The position numbers and the translations under genes were made by a program. From Hungatella sp. (GTDB lineage Bacteria; Bacillota; Clostridia; Lachnospirales; Lachnospiraceae), in contig JAAWHU010000002.1 in assembly GCA_022796015.1 (NCBI GenBank), positions 1 to 64,000 of the forward strand: a DNA stretch of 64,000 nt, written 5' to 3'. This document shows, in pieces, positions 48,534-56,412 of this stretch; within the stretch, counting starts at the first letter, position 1; each line of letters opens with the position of its first letter. The notes beneath the pieces were generated by a model. The model was not told the DNA's origin. It saw only the letters and a list, made by a program, of their open reading frames with translations, and did no database searches.

Positions 48534-48746
48534 AGGTAATTGCGAAACTCGAAACTTAGTCGAATATTCTGACCATATATGACAGGAAAAGACATTTGCA
48601 CCATGAAAATGAGACCATAGAACGCAGGAGGGCCTAACCCCAACTGGGTTCTGCTTTCCTGGGCTCATTGAAATGCTTGGTGCAACAGGCTTTGGATGAC
48701 ATGTATGGTCAGAATATTCTCCTGGCTTCGGCTTTCACAATTACCT
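48534..48746. mobile_element. MITE-like palindromic repeat, copy 3 (full-length, 213 bp)
   Basis: Ends AGGTAATTGCGAAACTC and GGCTTTCACAATTACCT. Inside, GAATATTCTGACCATATATG (48562-48581) faces its near-perfect complement CATGTATGGTCAGAATATTC (48700-48719), and TTTGCACCA faces TGGTGCAA. The whole unit is therefore one long imperfect palindrome, and the shorter copies look like internally deleted versions. No ORF of its own. It separates two glycosyltransferase genes. Confidence 0.8.
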
Positions 48747-48756
48747 ATTATATTTC

Positions 48757-50094
48757 TTATTTTAATGCCTGATCCACGGACTTAAGCTCCTCCGGCGTAA
48801 ACATGCCTCTCACGATCCTGGCCAGATCCGCATATCCTGCAGACATAGCGGCCCGAAGGACAAAAAGACGGTCCTTTAAGGAATTAAAATCATAGAAATT
48901 GCCTCCTAAAAACTCTGCCACTGCCCTGGCCCCTTCTTCTCCCTTCATGCTGATCTCCGGATCCTTTGAGAATGCCATGAGAAGCACCATAGCCGTACTC
49001 ATCAGATAAGGATTCCCTTTTAAAAGGGCTGTGGTAAGCTGAACGCAGTCCCCATATTTCCCATTGTTGTAACAGCATACTGCCAGCAGCTCATAGGCCC
49101 TCTGAATCTCACCTGACAGAACCATGGATTTTCCTGTGTTGCTGTAGGTCTCTAAAAGGGTCAATGCCTGTCTCAGATGAGTCTCCCCCTTCTGCCAGTT
49201 TCCCTTTCCCGCAAAATATTTGCCCAGGTAATAGTCGTAGTCCGCTTCCTGGGGCCAGCCCTCCACTGCCAGTTCATAAGCCTTCATAAGGGTCTCTTCC
49301 GATGGTTCCTCACGGTTAATAAGCACTTCTATAAGGCGCAGCAAAATAAGGGAGGCATTGGCGTCGTAGATTCCCTTTATCTTATCCGGCATGAGATGAA
49401 CTGCCTTCCAGAAGGCCTCCTCCGCCTCTGCCCACTGTCCCGCCGATACATGCTCCTGCCCTAAATATCCCCACATCTCATAATTATCCGGGTTGTCCTT
49501 TAATTCTTCCTGGATGAGTTTTAAGTTTCTGCCGCTTTTCTTGGCATTCTCCTGGTCTCCATAGCCTGTATGGAAGATAGAAAGCTCCTCCACCATATCC
49601 ACCGTGTCAATAAGATGCCCTTCTTTTGTAGTAAGGGACTCGTGGATTCTGCCTTTATAGCGCAGAAAGGGAAGATTACGGAAGATTCTCCGCTGGGTTC
49701 CCACGAACATAATATTTCCCTGGTTGTCTAAGTTCACCCATCCAGTAAGAATACTCTCTGCCCCCGTATCATGGAGAAGGCGCAGGGCATTTAAAAGTTT
49801 TCTCCCATCCTCCGGCGTAAAGTACTCATCTGCGTCCAGAAAGGCGATCCACTCATACTTTGCCTTGCCGATGGCATAATTCTTGGCAGCTGCAAAATCA
49901 TCAATCCATTGAAATTCATAGACCTTAGCTCCCATCTGTCTGGCTATGTCCACCGTTCGGTCAGTAGAACCTGTGTCCACCACAATCTGTTCCGACACGA
50001 TGCCCTTTCCCCAAGATAGGGCGCGCTCTATGTTCTTCTCCTCATTTTTTACGATCATGCACTGGGAAATCCTTACTTTTGCGGCCTTTGCCAT
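48757..50094 (-). CDS. TPR-containing family 2 glycosyltransferase (SunS-like)
   Basis: About 445 residues. The ATG at 50094 is preferred because GGAAGTGAG lies before it; an ATG at 50112 is in frame. GT-A motifs as in the paralogues: RISQCMIVKNEEKNIERALSWGKG, VDTGSTDRTVDIARQMGAKVYEFQWIDDFAAAKNYA, AFLDADEYFTPEDG and LRYKGRIHESL. TPR repeats from about 210 (MWGYLGQEHVSAGQWAEAEEAFWKAV). The closing part FNSLKDRLFVLRAAMSAGYADLARIVRGMFTPEELKSVDQAL is nearly the same as in the next gene, showing recent duplication. MITEs flank it on both sides. Confidence 0.88.
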   Translation of the reverse strand: MAKAAKVRISQCMIVKNEEKNIERALSWGKGIVSEQIVVDTGSTDRTVDIARQMGAKVYEFQWIDDFAAAKNYAIGKAKYEWIAFLDADEYFTPEDGRKLLNALRLLHDTGAESILTGWVNLDNQGNIMFVGTQRRIFRNLPFLRYKGRIHESLTTKEGHLIDTVDMVEELSIFHTGYGDQENAKKSGRNLKLIQEELKDNPDNYEMWGYLGQEHVSAGQWAEAEEAFWKAVHLMPDKIKGIYDANASLILLRLIEVLINREEPSEETLMKAYELAVEGWPQEADYDYYLGKYFAGKGNWQKGETHLRQALTLLETYSNTGKSMVLSGEIQRAYELLAVCCYNNGKYGDCVQLTTALLKGNPYLMSTAMVLLMAFSKDPEISMKGEEGARAVAEFLGGNFYDFNSLKDRLFVLRAAMSAGYADLARIVRGMFTPEELKSVDQALK

Positions 50095-50127
50095 GGGCTC
50101 ACTTCCTTTCATTATCGTTTTGGCTAT

Positions 50128-50223
50128 AGATCATTGCGAAACTCAAAACTTTGCAGGATATTCTGATCATATATGACAGGAAAAGACATTTGCACCATGA
50201 AATTTTGACTTTCGCAATTACCT
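50128..50223. mobile_element. MITE-like palindromic repeat, copy 4
   Basis: A unit of about 95 bp. The left end is eroded (ATTGCGAAACTC is intact), the right end GACTTTCGCAATTACCT is perfect. Internally it shares ATATATGACAGGAAAAGACATT and TTGCACCATGAAA with copy 3, stopping where copy 3's central part begins. It separates two glycosyltransferase genes. Confidence 0.7.
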
Positions 50224-50231
50224 ATCTTTTT

Positions 50232-51584
50232 TTAGCTTGTGCTAGTTCCCGTTAAGGCCTGGTCCACAGACTGCAGCTCCTGGGGAGTGAAAAGCTCCCG
50301 AACTGCCAGAACCAGCTCTTCATACCCAGCTGCCATAGCAGCCCGGAGCACAAAAATCCGGTCCTTCAGGGAATTGAAGTTGTAGAGATGGCCGCCCAAA
50401 AATGCTGCCACCTGCCTTGCTCCCTCTATTCCTTTTGATCGGATCTCCTCGTCTCTGGCAAATGCTTTCAGAAGCATCATGGCAGTGCTCATGAGGTAAG
50501 GGTCTTCCTTTAAGGACACCATGGTAAACTGGACACAGCCTGCCATGTTGCCGTTGTTGTAACAGCACACAGAAAGGAGTTCGTAGGCTTTCTTCAAGTT
50601 GGCTGTGACTTCACTTCCCCCATAGACAGTCCCATATTGTTCCAGGAGAATCAAAGCCTTCTTTAAGTGAAGCTCGGCCAGCTCCCAGTCATGATGAACT
50701 GCGTAGTACTGGCCAGCCGTGTAATCATAGTCAGGTTCCTTGGGCCAGCGCTCTGCAGCCTTTTTATAAATCTCCAAAAAACGACTTTCTTCTGTCTCCG
50801 GCCGCCTGGCCAGGATATCCAGAAGATGCCAGAACACTCCGGAGCTGGGAATGCCATAGACCTCATCATTTCCATCCCACAAAAGAGCGGCAGCTTTCCA
50901 GAAGGCCTGCTCTGCTTTCTCCCAATCTCCGGCACAGATATACTCATTTCCCAGATATCCCCACATCCGGGAATCATCTGGATTCTCAGCCAGCTCTGCC
51001 TGAATAATACGAATATTCCTCCCCTTTTTCTTCTGGTTCTGAGAGGTCGTATATCCGGTATGAAAGATAGAAAGACTTTTTCCCAGATCTGCAGTCTCCA
51101 ACAGACGTCCCTCTGAGGAAACAAGATCTTCATGGATTCTTCCCCGATACCGAATGGATGGAAGATTCTTAAAAATACGGACCTGGCTGTCGATACCAGC
51201 GATCTCTCCCTTATCGTCCATCTGAACCCATGCTGTCAGAAGGCATTCCACCTCTGTATTTTGATATTTCTGTACAAAATCCAACAATTTTTTACTATCC
51301 TCAGGAAGAAGGTATTCATCCGCATCCAGCAAGGCAATCCACTCACCCTTTGCTTTGCTGATGGCAAAATTCTTGGCGGCAGAAAAATCATCAATCCATT
51401 GAAAGTCATAGACATCTGCCCCCATGGCCCTTGCTATCTCCACAGTCCGATCAGTAGAACCGGTATCCACCACAATCTGTTCCGATACAATCCCCTTGCC
51501 CCAGGAAAGAGCCCGTTCTATGTTGTCTTCCTCATTCTTCACGATCATGCATTGGGAGATTCTTGCCCGATTAACCTTATCCAT
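50232..51584 (-). CDS. TPR-containing family 2 glycosyltransferase (SunS-like)
   Basis: About 450 residues from the ATG at 51584 (GGAAGGAG upstream), 19 bp after the stop of the preceding paralogue; a longer in-frame start would overlap that gene. GT-A domain with RISQCMIVKNEEDNIERALSWGKG, VDTGSTDRTVEIARAMGADVYDFQWIDDFSAAKNFA, ALLDADEYLLPEDS and IRYRGRIHEDL. TPR segment from about 205. The C-terminal 60 residues are close to those of the 48.8-kb paralogue. Probable flagellin-modifying enzyme by position. Confidence 0.88.
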   Translation of the reverse strand: MDKVNRARISQCMIVKNEEDNIERALSWGKGIVSEQIVVDTGSTDRTVEIARAMGADVYDFQWIDDFSAAKNFAISKAKGEWIALLDADEYLLPEDSKKLLDFVQKYQNTEVECLLTAWVQMDDKGEIAGIDSQVRIFKNLPSIRYRGRIHEDLVSSEGRLLETADLGKSLSIFHTGYTTSQNQKKKGRNIRIIQAELAENPDDSRMWGYLGNEYICAGDWEKAEQAFWKAAALLWDGNDEVYGIPSSGVFWHLLDILARRPETEESRFLEIYKKAAERWPKEPDYDYTAGQYYAVHHDWELAELHLKKALILLEQYGTVYGGSEVTANLKKAYELLSVCCYNNGNMAGCVQFTMVSLKEDPYLMSTAMMLLKAFARDEEIRSKGIEGARQVAAFLGGHLYNFNSLKDRIFVLRAAMAAGYEELVLAVRELFTPQELQSVDQALTGTSTS

Positions 51585-51603
51585 ATCGCTTTTCTCCTTC
51601 CCG

Positions 51604-52911
51604 TCACACCCCATAACGGCCTCTCTCGTCCGGTGTAAACAGACAGGCTCCTGCAAATCCTGAGAAACCGCCGCATCCGGCCTTCTGCGCCGTCTTTGCT
51701 ACAAATAATTTATCTTTTAGAGAAGAAAAGTCATAGATTCTGGAAAGAAATCCCAGCACTGCCGCCTCGCTCTCCCCTTGAAGCAGAGTCTGCAAAAGCC
51801 GGGACAACACTGCCATACCATACCTGTTATTTTTCAGATAAGTAACACTGTAGGACACACATTTCTCCTTTTCCCCGGCCTCATAACAGCACCTTACAAG
51901 AAGATCATATGCTTCCAGAAGATTGGCCGCCAGAAGAAGAGCCCTGTTGCTGCAGCCAAAGTCCTCCAGCTTCTTTAAGGCTGTCTCCAGGTACTCCACA
52001 GCCTTGGATGCCTGGCCTTGCTCTGCCCAGAAACATCCCACTGTATAATCAAAATCTGCCTCTTTAGGAAAATATTCTGTGGCTTTCTCATAGATCCCTT
52101 CCATATCCTCCCATAAAGCCCCTTCCTTCTGGGACAAAATGGTAAGAAGCCTTGTGAAGGTCACTGCACTTCTCTGGTCATATTCCGGCAGCTCCTCAGG
52201 CATCTGCTCTATGGAACGGCCATACCAGACTTCCGCCTCCTCCAAGTCATTATCGCCAAGGCATTCGTCCCCCATGTATCCCATCATCTCATAGTCCTGG
52301 GGGTGCTCTTTCAGCTCTTCCAGAATCAGCCTGCGGTTCCTCTTGCTTCTTTTCTTTGCCGACATGGCATGGCTCTGGTATCCGGTGTGGAAGATAGATA
52401 CCTCTTTCACCACATCTCCCAGATAAAGCTCCCTTCCTTCTGTGGACACCAGCTGTTCATGAATCCTTCTGCGATACCGGATATCCGGCAGGTTCCTGAA
52501 AAAACGGACCTGGGTACCGGAGGAAAAGATAGTTCCCTTGTCATCTAACTGCTGCCATCCGGTAGACAGGCCATCCATACCCTTCTCATCCGCCATGGCA
52601 AGAACCTGGCAAATCTTGGCTGCTCCTTCCTCCGCCATATACTCGTCTGCATCCAGCAGGGCAATCCAGTCCCCTTCTGCCTGCTCAATAGCAAAGTTTT
52701 TGGCAGCAGCAAAGTCGTCAATCCATGGGAAAGAGCAGATCTTTGCCCCCATGCTTCGGGCAATTTCCACCGTCCTGTCCGTAGAGCCGGTGTCTACCAC
52801 GATCTGTTCCCACATAATGTTTCTGCCCCAGGACAAGGCCCGCTCTATGTTCTTCTCCTCATTCTTCACGATCATACACTGGGAGATGCGGATCTTTTTT
52901 TCTTCTTCCAA
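51604..52911 (-). CDS. TPR-containing family 2 glycosyltransferase (SunS-like)
   Basis: 435 residues beginning at a TTG codon, chosen because AAGGAGG lies 7 nt upstream and the protein then starts just before the conserved RISQCMIVKNEEKNIERALSWGR. VDTGSTDRTVEIARSMGAKI, FPWIDDFAAAKNFA, ALLDADEYMAEEG and IRYRRRIHEQL follow, then TPR repeats. It is the first glycosyltransferase downstream of the flagellin genes, and closer in its first 90 residues to the 37-kb paralogue (both have RDMMWEQIV or RNIMWEQIV) than to its neighbours. Confidence 0.88.
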   Translation of the reverse strand: MEEEKKIRISQCMIVKNEEKNIERALSWGRNIMWEQIVVDTGSTDRTVEIARSMGAKICSFPWIDDFAAAKNFAIEQAEGDWIALLDADEYMAEEGAAKICQVLAMADEKGMDGLSTGWQQLDDKGTIFSSGTQVRFFRNLPDIRYRRRIHEQLVSTEGRELYLGDVVKEVSIFHTGYQSHAMSAKKRSKRNRRLILEELKEHPQDYEMMGYMGDECLGDNDLEEAEVWYGRSIEQMPEELPEYDQRSAVTFTRLLTILSQKEGALWEDMEGIYEKATEYFPKEADFDYTVGCFWAEQGQASKAVEYLETALKKLEDFGCSNRALLLAANLLEAYDLLVRCCYEAGEKEKCVSYSVTYLKNNRYGMAVLSRLLQTLLQGESEAAVLGFLSRIYDFSSLKDKLFVAKTAQKAGCGGFSGFAGACLFTPDERGRYGV

Positions 52912-52945
52912 TCTGTCGCCTCCTTATTTCTCGCAAACTATTATG

Positions 52946-53024
52946 GGCCTGTAGAAAGCCCCTTCAACAACAAAAAGCCATTTCTAAGCTTTTGGCTGTT
53001 GAAATGGCTTTCTATTCCAGGCCC
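52946..53024 (-). terminator. Large stem-loop downstream of flagellin 1
   Basis: TAGAAAGCC...TTCAACA...GCTTTTGG pairs with its complement over more than 20 bp with a few bulges, extended by an outer GGGCCTG/CAGGCCC. Without a clear T-run, it may act as transcript 3' end or stabiliser for abundant flagellin mRNA. Confidence 0.6.
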
Positions 53025-53035
53025 TGTTATATTGC

Positions 53036-53056
53036 GGCCCGGCGTAACACCGGGCC
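53036..53056 (-). terminator. GC-rich hairpin after the flagellin 1 stop codon
   Basis: GGCCCGG-TGTTACG-CCGGGCC, a perfect 7-bp stem about 28 bp past the stop. No T-tract follows, so termination may depend on the larger stem-loop next to it. Confidence 0.5.
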
Positions 53057-53083
53057 TAAACATTCTTACTATAAACCTAATAA

Positions 53084-53935
53084 TTAGGAAAGTAAGCTCA
53101 AGACACTCTGAGGTACAGAGTTGGACTGTGCCAACATGGACTGAGATGCCTGCAGCAAGATGTTGTTCTTGGTGAAGTTGGTAATCTCATCAGCCATGTC
53201 TGTATCACGGATACGGCTCTCAGCTGCCGTGATGTTCTCAGAAGTAACCTTCAGGTTGTTGATGGTATGCTCAAGTCTGTTCTGAGCAGCACCGAGTTTA
53301 GCACGGTAAGAAGATACTCTGTTAATAGCTTCATTGATAGCGCTGATAGCTGTATTAGCTGCAGTAGTGGACTTTCCACCATCGATATTGATGGATGTTG
53401 TACCCTTCATGGTGAAGCCGTTGAAAATCTGCTGAACAGTCATATTAGAACCATTCAGTTTCAAAGTCTCGCCCTGGCTCGGACCAATCTGGAAGGTCAT
53501 AGCACCAGCATTCTCTGTACCAGCAGCCAATGGCTTAATACCGTTAAAGTCTGTGTAGTTAGCGATACGGTCGATCTCAGCCATAAGCTCATCAACCTCG
53601 CTCTGCAGGTTCTGTCTAGCTACGGAGTTGTAAGTACCGTTAGCAGACTGGGAAGCCAGTGTGGTAAGACGCTGTAACATGGAGTGAACCTCTGTCAGAG
53701 CACCTTCTGCTGTCTGAATCAAACCAACGGCATCCTGTGCGTTCTTGGTAGCCTGGTTCAGACCATTGATCTGGGATCTCATGGACTCAGAAATAGCAAG
53801 ACCAGCTGCATCGTCGCCTGCACGGTTGATTCTGTAACCGGAAGACAGCTTCTCTAAGTTCTTATTCAAACCACTCTGGTTAATACCTAAGTTTCTGTAA
53901 GAGTTAATCGCCGCTATGTTGTGTTGAATAATCAT
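53084..53935 (-). CDS. fliC: Flagellin
   Basis: 283 residues, the short type common in Firmicutes. N-terminal D0/D1: MIIQHNIAAINSYRNLGINQSGLNKNLEKLSSGYRINRAGDDAAGLAISESMRSQI. C-terminal D1/D0: SRIRDTDMADEITNFTKNNILLQASQSMLAQSNSVPQSVLSLLS. The central region is only about 100 residues and Thr/Ser/Asn-rich (KGTSTNIN-like text), giving possible O-glycosylation sites. AGGAGGAAC precedes the ATG and a sigma-28 promoter lies 120 bp upstream. The four glycosyltransferase genes follow downstream on the same strand. Confidence 0.96.
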   Translation of the reverse strand: MIIQHNIAAINSYRNLGINQSGLNKNLEKLSSGYRINRAGDDAAGLAISESMRSQINGLNQATKNAQDAVGLIQTAEGALTEVHSMLQRLTTLASQSANGTYNSVARQNLQSEVDELMAEIDRIANYTDFNGIKPLAAGTENAGAMTFQIGPSQGETLKLNGSNMTVQQIFNGFTMKGTTSINIDGGKSTTAANTAISAINEAINRVSSYRAKLGAAQNRLEHTINNLKVTSENITAAESRIRDTDMADEITNFTKNNILLQASQSMLAQSNSVPQSVLSLLS

Positions 53936-54054
53936 AAAATGTTCCTCCTGAATTTAATGATTCCCAGGAACCTCCCTGTCCCCGGCACTCTCCCGAAGAG
54001 GGCCCTACTCCGGGAAATCTGTAAAGTTTATATAAATTGACCTTACATTCTTAT

Positions 54055-54081
54055 TTATCGTCAGCATCTGGAAAAACTTAA
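54055..54081 (-). promoter_or_regulatory. Sigma-28 promoter of flagellin 1
   Basis: Minus strand TTAA (54081-54078), 15-bp spacer, GACGATAA (54062-54055), one base off the flagellar consensus GCCGATAA. It lies in the gap between the two flagellin genes, so each gene has its own promoter. Confidence 0.7.
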
Positions 54082-54106
54082 GTAAGTTTTAAAATTTTTC
54101 CTGCTG

Positions 54107-54991
54107 TCACTGAAGCAGACTCAAAATGGTCTGAGGTACAGAATTAGCCTGGGCTACCATAGAACTGCCTGCCTGGTACAAAATATTATTCTTGGTAAAC
54201 TTTGTAATCTCATCTGCCATGTCCGTGTCGCGGATTCGGCTCTCTGCCGTCGTCATATTCTCTGCCGTGACACTTAAGTTTGTATGGGTATGTTCCAAAT
54301 GATTCTGAACAGCGCCGAAGTCGGCACGGACATCTGCCACAGCCTCGATGGCGTCGTCAATCTTCTTCACTGCCGCATTGGAACTATTCACAGACTCCAG
54401 ACTAATCTCATGAAGATCCAATCCCATACTGCTGATGTAGTAACGGGGTACATCCAAAGTCTCCGGCTGGCTGTGGCCTACCTGAAGAACAATATCCCCC
54501 AGCCCGCTGTCGCTTTCTGTTGTTATAATCGGAATAGGAGCCCCCTTTGCAATTTGATCCTCTAAGTACTCATCATCCGATCCGAAGAGGGGAATCTCGT
54601 CAAAGTTTGTAGTTCCGCCGATTCGATTAATCTCGTCCAGCAGCTGTTCTTTCTCTGCTTCCAGATTCAGTCGTGCCTGAGTGGTATAAGTGCCGTTGGC
54701 AGACTGAATGGCCAGAGTCTTCATTCTCTCCAGCATGGAGTGAACCTCTGTCAGTGCTCCATCACCTGTCTGGGTAAGGCCGATTCCATCCTGTGTATTC
54801 CTCATAGCCTGGTTCAGACCGCTGATCTGGCTTCTCATAAGCTCTGAGATGGTCAGTCCTGCGGCATCATCGCCAGCACGGTTAATCCGGTATCCGGAAG
54901 ACAGCTTCTCCAAAGACTTCTTAAGCTTTCCCTCCGTAATTCCTTTATTCCTGGCGGCATTAATGCCTGGTATATTGTTCTGTATGATCAT
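54107..54991 (-). CDS. Second, divergent flagellin
   Basis: About 294 residues from the ATG at 54991 (GGAAGGTGG upstream). The ends are conserved (MIIQNNIPGINAARNKGITEGKLKKSLEKLSSGYRINRAGDDAAGLTISELMRSQI and SRIRDTDMADEITKFTKNNILYQAGSSMVAQANSVPQTILSLLQ). The middle differs strongly from flagellin 1: an acidic segment FGSDDEYLEDQIAKGAP and PETLDVPRYYISSMGLDLHE replace the Thr-rich core. Changes such as N4-x-P8 and the KGITEGKLKK segment suggest a minor filament type. It has a sigma-28 promoter of its own. Confidence 0.92.
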   Translation of the reverse strand: MIIQNNIPGINAARNKGITEGKLKKSLEKLSSGYRINRAGDDAAGLTISELMRSQISGLNQAMRNTQDGIGLTQTGDGALTEVHSMLERMKTLAIQSANGTYTTQARLNLEAEKEQLLDEINRIGGTTNFDEIPLFGSDDEYLEDQIAKGAPIPIITTESDSGLGDIVLQVGHSQPETLDVPRYYISSMGLDLHEISLESVNSSNAAVKKIDDAIEAVADVRADFGAVQNHLEHTHTNLSVTAENMTTAESRIRDTDMADEITKFTKNNILYQAGSSMVAQANSVPQTILSLLQ

Positions 54992-55097
54992 ATTCCGCAA
55001 CCACCTTCCATTGTTACGCCGCAGCAAGCCTTTCTATGGAGGACCTGCTGTCACTTTTCAACCATATTGCCGTGTTACTTATTCGCTTATGGTTATT

Positions 55098-55124
55098 ATA
55101 TCGGCAGAAATGAGGGGTTCATAA
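55098..55124 (-). promoter_or_regulatory. Sigma-28 promoter of flagellin 2
   Basis: Minus strand TTAT (55124-55121), 15-bp spacer, GCCGATAT (55105-55098), the same pair of elements as the chemoreceptor promoter at 31.2 kb. About 105 nt upstream of the start codon. Confidence 0.65.
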
Positions 55125-55166
55125 GAATTTTTTCGATTTTTTCCTCAGGGCGGAGGGGTGGGGCTA

Positions 55167-56174
55167 TCATTCAGACAGTGGGTGGTTGGGATTTGTCCTC
55201 CTATCTTTCCACGCCCGATATACCTTGCGGCTGTCATAATCCGGTGCGAACGGTTCCGCTGTATGGCAAAAGCGGTTTATGAGTTCTATGTTCTCCTCCA
55301 GCTCCTCTGCAATTACTTGAGGACTTTTGTCTTTTCTTAACTTCCTGCAGATTAAGTCAATCATGGCCTGCTCCCGCCCCTGCTTCTCACCTCGTTTTTC
55401 TCCTCGTTTTTCTCCTCGCCTCTCTCCTATCGCCTCGCCCTTTTTCCTTCCGATCTCTTCTCCTCGCTCCACGCCTTCGTCAAATATCATCTGCACAATC
55501 TGGGTCATCTCCAGTTCCTCCTTTACCTTCTCCCGATATATTACTTTGTCTGTAAATGTCAGGATTCCTGCCAGAGTCTCTACCTTCTGCCGGTGATCCG
55601 GCAGCCTTTTGGCCACTTCCACTGCACGCATGATGGCTTCCTGCTTATCCCTTTTCCCTTTTACTGTCAGAGGAAGCACCATAAGCTGCAGCATCTCTTC
55701 CTCTCCAAGAACCTCCTGCCTTTGAATCTTTTCCTCCAGCTTCCCGAAAATATGCTCTGTATCCAGTTTCACCAAATACGCTGCTTCTATCTTAACCTTT
55801 ACTCCCCTTAAATCATACTCTTCACAGGCTGACTCTACATCTGCCGTGTAGATCACAATAATCCTGATCTCCCTCAGTGCTTGTAACTTCCCCTGTTTTG
55901 CATAGCGCCTGATGACACGGGCTGCGTAGTTTATATATTTTACAAAGTTTTCTTTTTTGTATTCCGACTCATAGTCAATGATCGCCACCTCATCATCCTG
56001 CAGAAGAAACAGGTTATCCAGTCTCAGCTCATTGCTCTCCACTGCCGGCAGGTTGGTGGGCAGCACCTCCTTAATCCTTAGGCTGTCCAGGCCAAAGGGG
56101 GCAAGACTTTTTCCTTTCAGTGCCTCTCCCACTACCTTGGCCGCTACATCTTTATTGTGATAGGTAATTCCCAA
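55167..56174 (-). CDS. Rpn-family (PD-(D/E)XK) recombination-promoting nuclease-like protein
   Basis: 335 residues from a TTG codon with AAGGAGAAG upstream. The N-terminal half has the PDDEXK_2 look: LRLDNLFLLQDDEVAIIDYESEYKKENFVKYINYAARV, with D-x-N, an I-D-Y-E-S strand and K residues that could form the nuclease core. The second half ends in a charged coil with the tandem RRGEKRGEKRGEKQGREQ and VAEELEENIELINR-like text, typical of this family in Firmicutes. Function is poorly known; related proteins nick DNA. Its start region matches a MITE end (see the separate entry). It is unrelated to its flagellin and cell-wall neighbours. Confidence 0.7.
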   Translation of the reverse strand: MGITYHNKDVAAKVVGEALKGKSLAPFGLDSLRIKEVLPTNLPAVESNELRLDNLFLLQDDEVAIIDYESEYKKENFVKYINYAARVIRRYAKQGKLQALREIRIIVIYTADVESACEEYDLRGVKVKIEAAYLVKLDTEHIFGKLEEKIQRQEVLGEEEMLQLMVLPLTVKGKRDKQEAIMRAVEVAKRLPDHRQKVETLAGILTFTDKVIYREKVKEELEMTQIVQMIFDEGVERGEEIGRKKGEAIGERRGEKRGEKRGEKQGREQAMIDLICRKLRKDKSPQVIAEELEENIELINRFCHTAEPFAPDYDSRKVYRAWKDRRTNPNHPLSE

Positions 56175-56177
56175 ACT
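56161..56177. repeat. Isolated MITE-like terminal repeat
   Basis: AGGTAATTCCCAAACTC matches 16 of 17 bases of the left end of MITE copy 1 (AGGTAATTGCCAAACTC). No second end is seen nearby. The match covers the start codon of the Rpn-like gene. Confidence 0.45.
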
Positions 56178-56367
56178 CTTCTCCTTCTATTATATGATAG
56201 ATTGCCTTGTCCTTGCAAGGACAAGATTAACTTTGATTTCCTATGCTGAAGCTGCATTATGATAACATAGATTTATCTGAACCCTGCCGCAGAAGAATCC
56301 CCGGCGAAGATCAATTTCAGTATACTCAAGAAGCCGTTCTTTGTCAATCGGATTCTTGCAAGCAAAG

Positions 56368-56410
56368 AATCCGGCCCCCTGGAAAAAACAAGCTTCCAAC
56401 AGGCCGGATT
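56368..56410 (-). terminator. Terminator of the carboxypeptidase gene
   Basis: Minus strand AATCCGGCC ... GGCCGGATT with an inner TGGAA/TTCCA pairing, then CTTTGCTTG. It begins 2 bp past the stop codon. An alternative stem CGGATTCTT/AAGAATCCG (56349-56373) shares one arm with it. Confidence 0.6.
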
Positions 56411-56412
56411 TT

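Noticed and set aside
48506..48643. Longer start for the bifunctional glycosyltransferase
   Set aside because: The added residues are encoded by the MITE palindrome, and a GTG with AAGGGAG just before the conserved N-terminus explains translation better.
55380..55440. CRISPR-like or satellite repeat (CTTCTCACCTCGTTTTTCTC units)
   Set aside because: It is the coding sequence for the GEKRGEKRGEKQ coil of the Rpn-like protein, only three to four short units and no spacers. No CRISPR array was found in the window.
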